A DNA stretch of 64,000 nucleotides, from the NCBI GenBank assembly GCA_036405135.1, contig DASWYF010000034.1:1-64000 (forward strand). The letters are read 5' to 3'. Of this stretch, positions 18,722 to 26,789 are shown in pieces. The DNA comes from Verrucomicrobiia bacterium. Lineage in GTDB: Bacteria; Verrucomicrobiota; Verrucomicrobiia; Limisphaerales; JAEYXS01. How positions within the stretch are numbered: position 1 is the stretch's first letter; each line of letters begins with the position of its first letter. Under the pieces are notes generated by a model, which was not told the origin of the DNA, searched no databases, and saw only the letters and a list, made by a program, of their open reading frames with translations. Both the position numbers and the translations under genes were made by a program.

Positions 18722-20013
18722 ACGGCTTTGATGGCGATGCGGTGCATGGCGTTATTCGCGTAGCCTTCCGGGTTCCAACCCGGCACAAGCATCGGTTGCA
18801 TCTTGCCAATGTGATCGGTGGCGCGAGCCCATAATTCATAGTAGCCCTTTTTCGGCAACTTGACTTCGGCGGTCCATCGTTGCCAGGCGAATTTGTTGCG
18901 AGGCTTTTTGATCTCGCACTTGATCCAGGTGGCACCGAAATCATAGCTGACGTGCATGGCGGTGACGTCGCCGGAGCCGCTCCATGCGTGACCACGCAAT
19001 GCGAGCGGCTTGTTCACTTGGGTTTCCATGCCAGAGGCGACATTTGTGATGAGTGATTTCACGGGCAATTCCTCGAGAATCGCCATGTCTTGCGGTGGCA
19101 CTTCAGTGCCGGGGGCGACGGGATATTTTGGCATGCGGTAGGACATGCCGGTCATCTTCTCGCCATCGTGTTCACGGTCACGCACCCAGATGCGCTTGAG
19201 CCATTTGCCTGATGTCGAGGCAGGCCAACCAGGGCACATGAGACGTAGCGGCCAGCCGTGTAAGGCGGGCAGGGGTTCGCCATTCATATTCCAGACGAGC
19301 ATGGTGTTTTCATCCAGCGCCTTGACGATAGGCACACCGCGAGAGATCGCATTCTTGTTCGGCAAGCGGCTGAGGTGCGGGTCTTCGCCATAGTAACCGA
19401 TGTAAACGGCGGAGGATTTCAAACCTGCATCTTTGAGAACATCCTTCAGCAATACGCCAGTATATTCAGAACATCCGACGCCCCCGAGAGTCCATTGATT
19501 GCCGCTTGTAGGCGGATTGAATCCAGCACGACCATTGCCAGCGCATTCGAGGACAAGTGCGCGGGTGTAATTTTTGTAGTTCTTTTTGAGCTGATCGAGT
19601 GTGAGTTGGAGAGGCTTGTTCACTTCGCCATCGATGGTGAGATTCCAGCCCGTGAGGTCTTTTTTCTCAGCGCGTTCGGGAACATGGCCGTTGTTGCGAA
19701 TGAAATGGTGTTCGATAGGCGTGATATCAGCATCAAGCAGAGTAGGGGGTGTCTCGGCGTTCAGGGGGCGATCACCGAGGATGCGTAAGCCGCGTTTACC
19801 AGGTATTTCTGTGATGGGAGTTGCGGTAGCTTGTTGGGCCAAGGCCTCCGGAATCAGGCCGGAGGCGAGTTTATCAGCAAACGGAATCGGCGCGCCCAAA
19901 GCGGCAGCCAAGGCGGCCAGACCGCCAGTTTTCAGGAAATGCCGCCGGTTCAAATCGGCGCTTATGGATGGCCCGGCGGTTTCTTCAAATGAGTCGCGAA
20001 ACGTTTGTTGCAT
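18718..20013 (-). CDS. Tat-exported sulfite oxidase-family molybdoenzyme (SorA-like)
   Basis: 431 residues. The twin-arginine signal LNRRHFLKTGG is at about 22-32. The oxidoreductase molybdopterin domain carries the molybdenum-ligand cysteine Cys157 in LECAGNGR, followed by the Mo-co dimerisation domain in the last 120 residues. With the cytochrome gene downstream it probably forms a periplasmic sulfite dehydrogenase. It could also be another member of the family acting on a different substrate. The FGE gene earlier hints at sulfate-ester use by the same cell. Confidence 0.85.
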   Translation of the reverse strand: MQQTFRDSFEETAGPSISADLNRRHFLKTGGLAALAAALGAPIPFADKLASGLIPEALAQQATATPITEIPGKRGLRILGDRPLNAETPPTLLDADITPIEHHFIRNNGHVPERAEKKDLTGWNLTIDGEVNKPLQLTLDQLKKNYKNYTRALVLECAGNGRAGFNPPTSGNQWTLGGVGCSEYTGVLLKDVLKDAGLKSSAVYIGYYGEDPHLSRLPNKNAISRGVPIVKALDENTMLVWNMNGEPLPALHGWPLRLMCPGWPASTSGKWLKRIWVRDREHDGEKMTGMSYRMPKYPVAPGTEVPPQDMAILEELPVKSLITNVASGMETQVNKPLALRGHAWSGSGDVTAMHVSYDFGATWIKCEIKKPRNKFAWQRWTAEVKLPKKGYYELWARATDHIGKMQPMLVPGWNPEGYANNAMHRIAIKAV

Positions 20014-20140
20014 GATGGTCTGTATGCCTGGCGCGGTAGCACCTCAGCGATAAAGGTATAGGTAAAGACTACATCCAGAATTTTTCTATTCAACCGAGAT
20101 GTGCTTACTTAGACTACCGGCCTATTTTTGAGCGGGAATT

Positions 20141-21964
20141 ATGAGCGAAGCAAATGCAGTTGGAACTCCTGAGAACAACGAGCCAGTGCGTCCGTCGGAT
20201 TTCATCCGGGACATCGTGGCGGCTGATTTGGCGTCCGGGAAGCACCAGCAAAGCATCACTCGTTTCCCGCCTGAGCCGAACGGTTACCTGCACATCGGAC
20301 ATGCGAAATCCATTTGTCTGAATTTCGGCATAGCGCATGAGTTTGGCGGTATCTGCAATCTGCGCATGGATGATACGAACCCGACCAAGGAAGAGGTCGA
20401 GTATGTGGAATCTATCATCGCTGATGTGAAATGGCTGATTGGTGGCTGGGCGGATGGTCAATTCGGTTTGAAGCCAAAAGGCAAGACGCCAGATACCACG
20501 ACGGTAAATGGCAAATCGGATTTCCATCTGCCGGCTGTGGTCGGCAAGCCTGAGGAAGCGGGCAAATTACTGGAGCCTTTTTACGCATCAGATTACTTCG
20601 ATCAGATCTACGAGTATGCGGTGCAATTGATCAAAAAGGGCAGGGCGTATGTGTGCGATCTGACTCCTAAAGAAACGGACGAGTATCGTGGAGCGCCGGA
20701 TAAGCCGGGCAAGGATAGTCCGTATCGCAATCGCAGTATCCAGGAGAATCTCGATCTCTTCACGCGGATGAAGAATGGCGAGTTTCCTGATGCCACCCGG
20801 ACCTTGCGTGCGAAGATCGATATGGCATCGCCGAACGTGTGGTTGCGCGATCCATTGATCTATCGCATCCGGCACGCAGCGCATCATCATACCGGTGATA
20901 AATGGTGCATCTATCCGCTGTATGATTTTGCACATTGCTTGAGCGATTACATCGAAGGCGTGACGCACTCGATCTGCACATTGGAATTCGAGGTTCATCG
21001 TCCGCTTTACGATTGGATTCTTTCGAGCCTGGAATTGCCACGTCCATTGCCGCACCAGTTCGAATTCGCGAAACTCATTCCGAGCTACATGATCGTTTCC
21101 AAGCGGAAACTCATCCAGCTCGTGAATGAGAAAATCGTCACGGGTTGGAGCGATCCGCGGATGCCGACAATCTCCGGTTTGCGACGTCGCGGAATTCCAG
21201 CAAGCGCCATCCGGCAGTTTGCTTACAACATCGGCGTGACGAAGTATCGCAGCGTGACGGACATCGCGGTGTTCGAGCATGCGATCCGTGATGACTTGAA
21301 CAAGCGTTCGTGGCGACGGCTGGGCGTGTTGCGACCGATCAAGGTCGTGCTGACGAATATCGGTGAAAATGAAGTCATCGAGTTCGATGCGACAAACAAT
21401 GCCGAAGATCCGAATGCCGGCACGCGCAAGATCAAGTTCACGCGTGAGGTGTTCATCGATCAGGAGGACTTCATGGAAGTTCCACCACCCAAGTATTTCC
21501 GTCTGAAGCCCGGTGGCGAGGTGCGGCTAAAATACGCGTGCATCATCAAGTGTGACGAGGTCATCAAGGATGCCGCGGGAAATGTCACCGAGCTGCGTTG
21601 CACGGCAGATCTGGAAACCCGGTCTGGCGGCTCCAATGCAGCCAAGAAGGTCAAAGGTACGATCCATTGGGTCAGCGCCAACAACGCCGTGGATGCCGAG
21701 GTGCGTCTGTATGAGCGGTTGTTCACGGAGGCTGAGCCGGAAAAGGACGGCCGGGATTTCAAGACGGTCCTGAACCCGAACTCGCTGGAAGTCGTGAGCG
21801 CCAAGCTGGAAGCATCGCTGGCAGACGCCAAGGCGGAGAGCCGGTATCAGTTCGAACGAGTCGGCTACTTTGCTTTGGATAACGACAGTCAGCCGGGCAA
21901 GTTGGTATTCAATCGAATCATCACGCTTAAGGATGCTTGGGCCAAGGAAGCCAAGAAGGCTTAA
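20141..21964 (+). CDS. glnS: glutaminyl-tRNA synthetase
   Basis: 607 residues. The class I signature HIGHAKS is at 51-57 and the KMSKS-like VSKRKL at about 320. The C-terminal half is the GlnRS-type two-barrel anticodon-binding domain. Known role: direct charging of tRNA-Gln. This is the last host gene before the integrated element; its stop lies 75 bases left of the dif-like site. Confidence 0.95.
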   Translation: MSEANAVGTPENNEPVRPSDFIRDIVAADLASGKHQQSITRFPPEPNGYLHIGHAKSICLNFGIAHEFGGICNLRMDDTNPTKEEVEYVESIIADVKWLIGGWADGQFGLKPKGKTPDTTTVNGKSDFHLPAVVGKPEEAGKLLEPFYASDYFDQIYEYAVQLIKKGRAYVCDLTPKETDEYRGAPDKPGKDSPYRNRSIQENLDLFTRMKNGEFPDATRTLRAKIDMASPNVWLRDPLIYRIRHAAHHHTGDKWCIYPLYDFAHCLSDYIEGVTHSICTLEFEVHRPLYDWILSSLELPRPLPHQFEFAKLIPSYMIVSKRKLIQLVNEKIVTGWSDPRMPTISGLRRRGIPASAIRQFAYNIGVTKYRSVTDIAVFEHAIRDDLNKRSWRRLGVLRPIKVVLTNIGENEVIEFDATNNAEDPNAGTRKIKFTREVFIDQEDFMEVPPPKYFRLKPGGEVRLKYACIIKCDEVIKDAAGNVTELRCTADLETRSGGSNAAKKVKGTIHWVSANNAVDAEVRLYERLFTEAEPEKDGRDFKTVLNPNSLEVVSAKLEASLADAKAESRYQFERVGYFALDNDSQPGKLVFNRIITLKDAWAKEAKKA

Positions 21965-22038
21965 GGAAAGCCTTAACCACCACAGCTGGAACCCCATGAA
22001 TCAGACGGGGAGGCTTAGTCGTTTTCGCCTATAGCTTT

Positions 22039-22066
22039 ATTAAACATAACAAACAGGCTGCTTTTC
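22039..22066. other. left hybrid dif-like attachment site (attL)
   Basis: ATTAAACATAA (22039-22049) is a XerD-type arm: its complement TTATGTTTAAT differs from the E. coli dif arm at one of 11 positions. The core CAAACA (22050-22055) follows, then a degenerate XerC-side arm GGCTGCTTTTC. The first 17 bases recur at 34499-34515 with one mismatch. Inference: left junction of the element, with host XerD arm and element XerC arm. Confidence 0.72.
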
Positions 22067-22100
22067 GTTAAAATAGGTAGGATTCAAGTCGGGCCGAGAA

Positions 22101-22391
22101 ATGGGCCTGATGTCAGTTGCCGCTGAAACGACCCCTCAAAAAAAACTACGTGGACCGAAAAAGCGTCGGTTCATGTCGTTTGTAGTGCCTGCGAAAGGGG
22201 AGCAGGCAGAAAAAACCGTCCGTCTGACTGTCAGCTCTTCCTGCTTGACTTTCAGGGAGCATTATTCGCGCAAGCCTCTCAAATTGTCGCTCGTTGCTGC
22301 ATGGCAGCACGCGGACAACATGGCTAACGCGCCGCTCTTCACTGCGCCTGAATCTCCAACGTTGTTCACGAAAGCTGGAGGTGCATCGTGA
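22101..22391 (+). CDS. element protein 1, basic, unknown
   Basis: 96 residues (or 93 from the ATG at 22110). The N-terminal third is very basic (KKLRGPKKRRF), the rest mixed. No family recognised. First gene of the plus-strand operon, 35 bases after attL. Its stop overlaps the GTG start of the next gene by 4 bases. Confidence 0.6.
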   Translation: MGLMSVAAETTPQKKLRGPKKRRFMSFVVPAKGEQAEKTVRLTVSSSCLTFREHYSRKPLKLSLVAAWQHADNMANAPLFTAPESPTLFTKAGGAS

Positions 22392-22849
22392 ATATCCCGC
22401 TTCCTCCTCCCGGCATGGTGATTCTGAATTTCAACGGCAGCTTCGCCGATGTGCGAGCGGCCATTGATCTGTCAGGACTCAAATTTTACGAACCCGCTGG
22501 CGTAATGGAAGGCTCCGTAAACCATGCGCTTGTCTCCGCTAATATCCAGCGCGTTGAATGTGTCCAGAGTCAACTTCATGTGCTCGTCACTGCTGCGGGT
22601 TCGCGCTTCCTGAAAGAAACGATCAACGGCAAGCAGGCCGTCCGTGGCGAACTGGTATTCATGGGCATAGACGCCCAAAAGAAAGAAAAACTGGCGTCCA
22701 AGCTCTGTGACGTTTGTGTTTTTCTCGATAAATCCAGCCTTCCGCAAAACGGGAGTAAGGTCGCGGTAGATGGCTTCAATATCAGTGAAGTGACTCATGG
22801 CGGGGACACTATCAACGCGGGCTCTGTCGTCAATGGAGGTGCATCGTGA
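22388..22849 (+). CDS. element protein 2, unknown
   Basis: 153 residues from a GTG start. Hydrophobic beta-like N-terminus (GMVILNFNG), a Gly/Asn-rich C-terminus, no recognised motif. GTGA overlaps on both sides couple it to its neighbours. A minus-strand frame of 108 residues (22472-22798) also looks protein-like, but it breaks the operon pattern. Confidence 0.6.
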   Translation: MNIPLPPPGMVILNFNGSFADVRAAIDLSGLKFYEPAGVMEGSVNHALVSANIQRVECVQSQLHVLVTAAGSRFLKETINGKQAVRGELVFMGIDAQKKEKLASKLCDVCVFLDKSSLPQNGSKVAVDGFNISEVTHGGDTINAGSVVNGGAS

Positions 22850-23013
22850 TCGCTGTTGATGACATTGGAAGGGCGCAAGATGATGAGCTTGTTGTAGAGG
22901 TTCAAAATCTGGCGGACATGCTGGCTCGTATTGCTGCGCGTGGTGAGTCTGTTAAGGCTATTGCGTGGAAGCTGGCTCTAGTGGCCGCTGAGATTGAAAG
23001 GAGGGCTCTATGA
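22846..23013 (+). CDS. element protein 3, small helical
   Basis: 55 residues from GTG, starting MIAVDDIGRAQDDEL and ending AAEIERRAL, amphipathic and probably helical. Supported only by GTGA and ATGA overlaps with both neighbours and by composition. Function unknown. Confidence 0.5.
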   Translation: MIAVDDIGRAQDDELVVEVQNLADMLARIAARGESVKAIAWKLALVAAEIERRAL

Positions 23014-23159
23014 CCTATCGCATGCAAATGCGGATGTGGGCATTGATGTGGCGCGGGACGCGTCGCACCTCGCCGCATGAGGCTTCGGTGTATCTCATGG
23101 AAGCCATCACGTTCCGAAACATCGACAGGAACTTCGTGGGAACGGGGGTGCTGTCGTGA
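23010..23159 (+). CDS. element protein 4, small Met/Arg-rich
   Basis: 49 residues, MTYRMQMRMWALMWRGTRRT at the start. GAAAGGAGG lies about 6 bases upstream, one of the clearer ribosome binding sites in the element. Overlaps both neighbours by 4 bases. Function unknown. Confidence 0.5.
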   Translation: MTYRMQMRMWALMWRGTRRTSPHEASVYLMEAITFRNIDRNFVGTGVLS

Positions 23160-23620
23160 ACGTTCTATCACTCGTCGTTCTCTACGTGGCCGTCACTTCG
23201 GCCATTTCATCTCTCGCTGTGCTTGCAATCTTCCGCTGTGCGGTATCGAAAATGCACACGTGGGAGGATCTGCGGGGCGTCGCTTACATCATCGCCTTCA
23301 TGTCGCCGCTCTACGGCTGGTTCCTGTGGGCCGTGCTGCTCTTTGTGGCGGCTTTGGGCTTCCATGACGTGTGGAGGCGGCGGAAAGCGGAGGCGGCTCG
23401 TTTCGTCCCTGAGCAAGACTGTTGGCAGGACATATCAACGGCTCCGGTTTCCCGCATTATTTTGGTGCAAGACGCTGGGTGGGATGTCTGGGTGGTCTAT
23501 CAAACTGCTCCCGGAATATGGATGGTTTGCCGTCCTGACGCGGTGAACTACGCGGCTCGCCCTGGAGATGTTGCGGACTTCAAACTCTGGTGCCCGATGC
23601 CGAGGCTTCGCTCGATATGA
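23156..23620 (+). CDS. element membrane protein with a DUF551-like C-terminal domain
   Basis: 154 residues. Two hydrophobic spans (about 4-28 and 42-68) precede a soluble domain that starts WQDISTAP, carries IILVQDAGWDVWVV and ends FKLWCPMP. That W..I..AP ... W.P.P pattern resembles DUF551, a small domain common in phage genes; the similarity is by eye. GTG start, overlapping the previous gene by 4 bases. Confidence 0.6.
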   Translation: MNVLSLVVLYVAVTSAISSLAVLAIFRCAVSKMHTWEDLRGVAYIIAFMSPLYGWFLWAVLLFVAALGFHDVWRRRKAEAARFVPEQDCWQDISTAPVSRIILVQDAGWDVWVVYQTAPGIWMVCRPDAVNYAARPGDVADFKLWCPMPRLRSI

Positions 23621-23721
23621 ATAACGAGAGCGAATTAATTGCGGCCATCATCGGCGGTGCGGTTTACCTCGCCGTCGTGGTGGTCGCAATTACGTGGGAC
23701 GAAAGGGGGCGGCGGAAATGA
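23617..23721 (+). CDS. element protein 6, tiny single-span membrane protein
   Basis: 34 residues: MNNESELIAAIIGGAVYLAV and on to WDERGRRK. One membrane span with a basic C-terminal tail, starting in an ATGA overlap and ending in another. Contains the first ATTAAT site (23634). Function unknown. Confidence 0.5.
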   Translation: MNNESELIAAIIGGAVYLAVVVVAITWDERGRRK

Positions 23722-23996
23722 AAGCCCTTGGCCGCAATGCTCAATTCCGCATGCTCGCGTGGTTCTATAACCACCCTGAGCAGATTTTCCGCCCGCCTTA
23801 CTTTGGGGCGATTGCTGAAAAGAAAATCGGCATCACTGACCCTCGCGCCGTCTGGCTCATGGATGTGCTTTGGCTTTTTTCAAAGCAGCTCCATTTGCTG
23901 CCTGAAATCGCGGTTCGTAACGGACATGGGGATTGGATTGAAGGCTTCCTCGCGCACGCCCGTATGCCCGATTACCCGCAACCCCCTCAAATCTGA
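23718..23996 (+). CDS. element protein 7, unknown soluble
   Basis: 92 residues from the ATG at 23718, which overlaps the previous stop. Aromatic-rich middle (FRPPYFGAIAEKKIGITDPR, then VWLMDVLWLF). It might be a helical DNA- or protein-binding adaptor, but I recognise no family. Stop and next start share TGATG. Confidence 0.55.
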   Translation: MKALGRNAQFRMLAWFYNHPEQIFRPPYFGAIAEKKIGITDPRAVWLMDVLWLFSKQLHLLPEIAVRNGHGDWIEGFLAHARMPDYPQPPQI

Positions 23997-24376
23997 TGGA
24001 ATACGAAATCCATCCTAAACCCGGCTCCCCCGATCAACTTCCCACGTGGATGATGAACGCGAGGAGTTGGGTCAATTTGCGGCCTACGTTTGACGAGATG
24101 GTGGCGGAGGCTGCTTCGGAGCTGAATCACTGCATCACGCTTTATCCGCTGCTGGTGAGGCAGGGGGAGATGACGGAGCAGCAGTCGCAGCACAAGCTCG
24201 CGTGCAAAGCCGCTACGCTCGAATACCTCCGCACGTTGGCTGAATTAAATGCGCCGGATTATGCCGAGGTGAAGGCGTATCGAATTAATCGCGCTCGCAA
24301 ACGCCCGCAGGGCTGGTGCGGGCATGGGCTCAAAAAGGCGGAGTGCCCGGAGTGTTCAAAGGTGGTGGAACCATGA
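23996..24376 (+). CDS. element protein 8 with a possible C-terminal zinc ribbon
   Basis: 126 residues. Mostly helical; the last 20 residues contain CGHGLKKAECPEC, a Cys/His arrangement able to bind zinc. It lies directly before the replication gene with an ATGA overlap, so a replication accessory role is plausible but unproven. Confidence 0.55.
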   Translation: MEYEIHPKPGSPDQLPTWMMNARSWVNLRPTFDEMVAEAASELNHCITLYPLLVRQGEMTEQQSQHKLACKAATLEYLRTLAELNAPDYAEVKAYRINRARKRPQGWCGHGLKKAECPECSKVVEP

Positions 24377-25764
24377 CAAAAGAACTGCCGCTAAAGCGTG
24401 CGAATAAATCGGAACCATTCTTCCGCATGGAGCTGGTTCCGGCTGCTAAAAAAGCCATCTGGCGGGCGAACACGGGGCACAAGATTCGGGATGATGATTT
24501 AATTGATACGCAGGCGGCGCGTGAGAAATTGAAGCGGCAGACAGAAACTATCGTGGACCGGCTGGCGATGGTCTGGCACGAAACCAAGGGGCGATGGGGC
24601 GCGAAATTGCGGATTCACAGTGATCTAACAATGGTCTGCTCAGTGGAGAATGTTTCCCGGCCTCTGCCGGGTTTCGCGCATCAGGTATTTTTGCCCATCA
24701 TGGCCCATGACTCACGGGCCGCATTAATTAAAGAGTTCCAGCTTTGGATGGAACGGCACCAATATACGCGCTACTACGTCGTAACAACGGGCGAGCGGTG
24801 CGGCATCGGTGAATTAAAAGACCGCTTCCAGTGGTTGCATGAGCAGATTTCCGAATTCCGTCGCTGGCTGCGGACGATGCCGGAATATCACGGTATCGAA
24901 GTCGTTTTGCGCTGTGATGAGTTCACTATCCGGCGCGAAAGCAACGGCATCTTGAGCTTCCATCCGCACACGAACCTTGCAATTCACTTCCCCCGATTAA
25001 TCGGCGGGCGCAATCTGGACAAGGAAGAGCGGAGCGCGGCCTTCCTGCAATTCAAGGCCCGCGTGGATGCGTTCTTTGGCACGCACGTCAAGGACAACGG
25101 ATTAATTCGGAACCAGCGCGAATTAATCAAATACATCTGCAAATACGAAAAGGACGCGTCTGGCGATGGCACCATAGGGCTTTTGGACGTTACACCCTAT
25201 GAACTGGCGGAAATCTACTCCGTGCGCCGTGGGCTCAAGCCTGTGCAAACGCTAGGTGATTTCAAAAAGTTCCGTGGTGGGCTTCGCCGGGACCGCAAAA
25301 AGGTCGTCTCCAAGTGGTTTGAAAAACTTGGGCAATTCAAACTCACGACATACGACCAAGGCCCGGTGAAGAAAAAGGAAGTCGTTGAGGATCTGTTGCC
25401 GAACCGGCGCGAGATAGCTCATAAAAACCAACTGGTGGCGATTACAGACCCTTCGCCGTGGCATGATGTGGTGGCACGGCCTGCGGTCATCATCCGCAAT
25501 TTTGACGGGAATTACCAAGGATTGCGCGACTCTCTGAAATTAGGCGTTTTACGCGACTTTGTAAAAACGATTTGCGAACAACGCGCAATTTCGCGTGCGA
25601 CTAAGGACGGCTCTTCGGCTTCGTCATATTGGGTCCACACTTTCACGGAAACTCCGGAAGGTTTTTTTGACCCAGACCCATCCGGTTGTGCATGGGATGA
25701 CATGCCACCACCAGAAATGGTGGAAGAGTGGGCAGATAACCACCTGATGAACGGAAAAATATGA
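24373..25764 (+). CDS. HUH-family rolling-circle replication initiator
   Basis: 463 residues from the ATG at 24373 (ATGA overlap); the frame is open 19 codons further upstream. Motif I-like YYVVTTGERC at about 134-143; motif II FHPHTNLAIHF with the metal-binding His pair His197-x-His199; motif III Tyr254-ICK-Tyr258 in YICKYEKD, like the Y-x-x-KY-x-x-K of the Rep_1/gpA-type superfamily. Known role: nicks the plus-strand origin, attaches to the 5' end and primes rolling-circle synthesis. The long C-terminal half has no helicase motif I can see, so a host helicase may be needed. Confidence 0.75.
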   Translation: MTKELPLKRANKSEPFFRMELVPAAKKAIWRANTGHKIRDDDLIDTQAAREKLKRQTETIVDRLAMVWHETKGRWGAKLRIHSDLTMVCSVENVSRPLPGFAHQVFLPIMAHDSRAALIKEFQLWMERHQYTRYYVVTTGERCGIGELKDRFQWLHEQISEFRRWLRTMPEYHGIEVVLRCDEFTIRRESNGILSFHPHTNLAIHFPRLIGGRNLDKEERSAAFLQFKARVDAFFGTHVKDNGLIRNQRELIKYICKYEKDASGDGTIGLLDVTPYELAEIYSVRRGLKPVQTLGDFKKFRGGLRRDRKKVVSKWFEKLGQFKLTTYDQGPVKKKEVVEDLLPNRREIAHKNQLVAITDPSPWHDVVARPAVIIRNFDGNYQGLRDSLKLGVLRDFVKTICEQRAISRATKDGSSASSYWVHTFTETPEGFFDPDPSGCAWDDMPPPEMVEEWADNHLMNGKI

Positions 25765-25997
25765 GCGAACTGTTAAAACCCGACTGGGATTCGTGGAAGA
25801 TTCATACCCGCAAAGAGCGGAAGGAAGTCATCTGCGAAGCATTGAAGCTTTTGGGCAACAATCCGAATAACTGGATTAATAGCCTGATTAATCGTGCTGC
25901 GCCTGCGCTGTGCCGTGCTGCGGACCGGCGTAAGGCAGAATTACGCAAGCTTGTCAATAGGGGCAAAACGAACCGAAAGACAGGCGCGAAAAAATAG
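25761..25997 (+). CDS. element protein 10, small basic
   Basis: 78 residues, strongly basic and helical (RKERKEVICEALKLLG, NRGKTNRKTGAKK). ATGA overlap with the replication gene. It may bind DNA. Two ATTAAT sites lie in it (25875, 25887), both read in the Ile-Asn frame. Confidence 0.55.
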   Translation: MSELLKPDWDSWKIHTRKERKEVICEALKLLGNNPNNWINSLINRAAPALCRAADRRKAELRKLVNRGKTNRKTGAKK

Positions 25998-26003
25998 TTC
26001 ACG

Positions 26004-26240
26004 GTGGCGAGCATGACGGATGGAACTGAACAGGCGGGCGCGAAGCCCAAGAGTGTAGAGGCGGCGGAACGGGGCAAGGCTCCCGCGAAGCAAGCGGCCA
26101 AGAAAGCCGCTGGCAAGCCCGCTAAAACGCAGACAACGGCACCGGCTGCGGTGTCACCAGCCAAGGCAACGAATGAACCAGCCAAGGAAGGTTTTTTTGC
26201 CCGGTTTACGAAAAGCTTGGCTGAGGAGTGGGGCCTTTGA
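26004..26240 (+). CDS. lysine/alanine/proline-rich histone H1-like protein
   Basis: 78 residues from a GTG (or 75 from the ATG at 26013). The middle is a Lys-Ala-Pro tract (KAPAKQAAKKAAGKPAKTQT), followed by a short amphipathic end FFARFTKSLAEEWGL. Such tracts are typical of histone H1-like bacterial and viral DNA-binding proteins. Inference: genome condensation or nucleoid interaction. Composition alone supports it. Confidence 0.55.
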   Translation: MASMTDGTEQAGAKPKSVEAAERGKAPAKQAAKKAAGKPAKTQTTAPAAVSPAKATNEPAKEGFFARFTKSLAEEWGL

Positions 26241-26243
26241 TCT

Positions 26244-26789
26244 ATGGACGGCTCTGAACTTGAAATTCCGCCTGTGGTGGATGCTTCACCGGGGCAACCT
26301 GCGGAACCGGGTGCTGTCGAATCTGGTGGCAGTCGTGCCGGACGGAAAAGCCGGGAAGAGGAAGTCGCTGCATGGCTCAAAGCAAACGGCCTTGAAACAG
26401 TTCCCGCAGGTGGCGACGGGCCTGCGGGAGATGAAGTGGCGGATGGTGGCGACTTTGATGAGGCTGGCACTCGGATGGGGCTTGAAATGGTGGTGGACTC
26501 GGTTGACTCATGCGCGGTCGCTTACGTTGGCAGCAAGGCGGAACGCATCACGGGAAACGCCGAAGCCGGGGCCAAGTTCGGGCAACAAGTAGCGGTGAAG
26601 GAAAAGACACGCAACGTGATCGTGAACAGCGGTGTGGAGCTGTGCCGTAAGCATCAGGTGAACATCGGGCCGGAATGTCCGTTGATCGCGGGCGTGACAC
26701 AGTGGGCCTATCAGGTGCGGACGGCGATTAAAGAGCTGGATGCCATCGCCCGGTGGCAGGAAGAGCAACGGGCGAAAAAGGCGCAATGA
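26244..26789 (+). CDS. element protein 12, unknown
   Basis: 181 residues. Acidic, Gly/Pro-rich, probably disordered N-terminal half, then a folded helical C-terminal half (about 75-181). No motif recognised. It is the last gene of the replication block; after it the gap 26790-27172 holds a tRNA gene and three ATTAAT sites. Confidence 0.55.
   Translation: MDGSELEIPPVVDASPGQPAEPGAVESGGSRAGRKSREEEVAAWLKANGLETVPAGGDGPAGDEVADGGDFDEAGTRMGLEMVVDSVDSCAVAYVGSKAERITGNAEAGAKFGQQVAVKEKTRNVIVNSGVELCRKHQVNIGPECPLIAGVTQWAYQVRTAIKELDAIARWQEEQRAKKAQ

Noticed and set aside
22472-22798. 108-residue minus-strand frame with protein-like composition
   Set aside because: The plus-strand gene on the same stretch is coupled to both neighbours by GTGA overlaps, and all other genes nearby are plus-strand.
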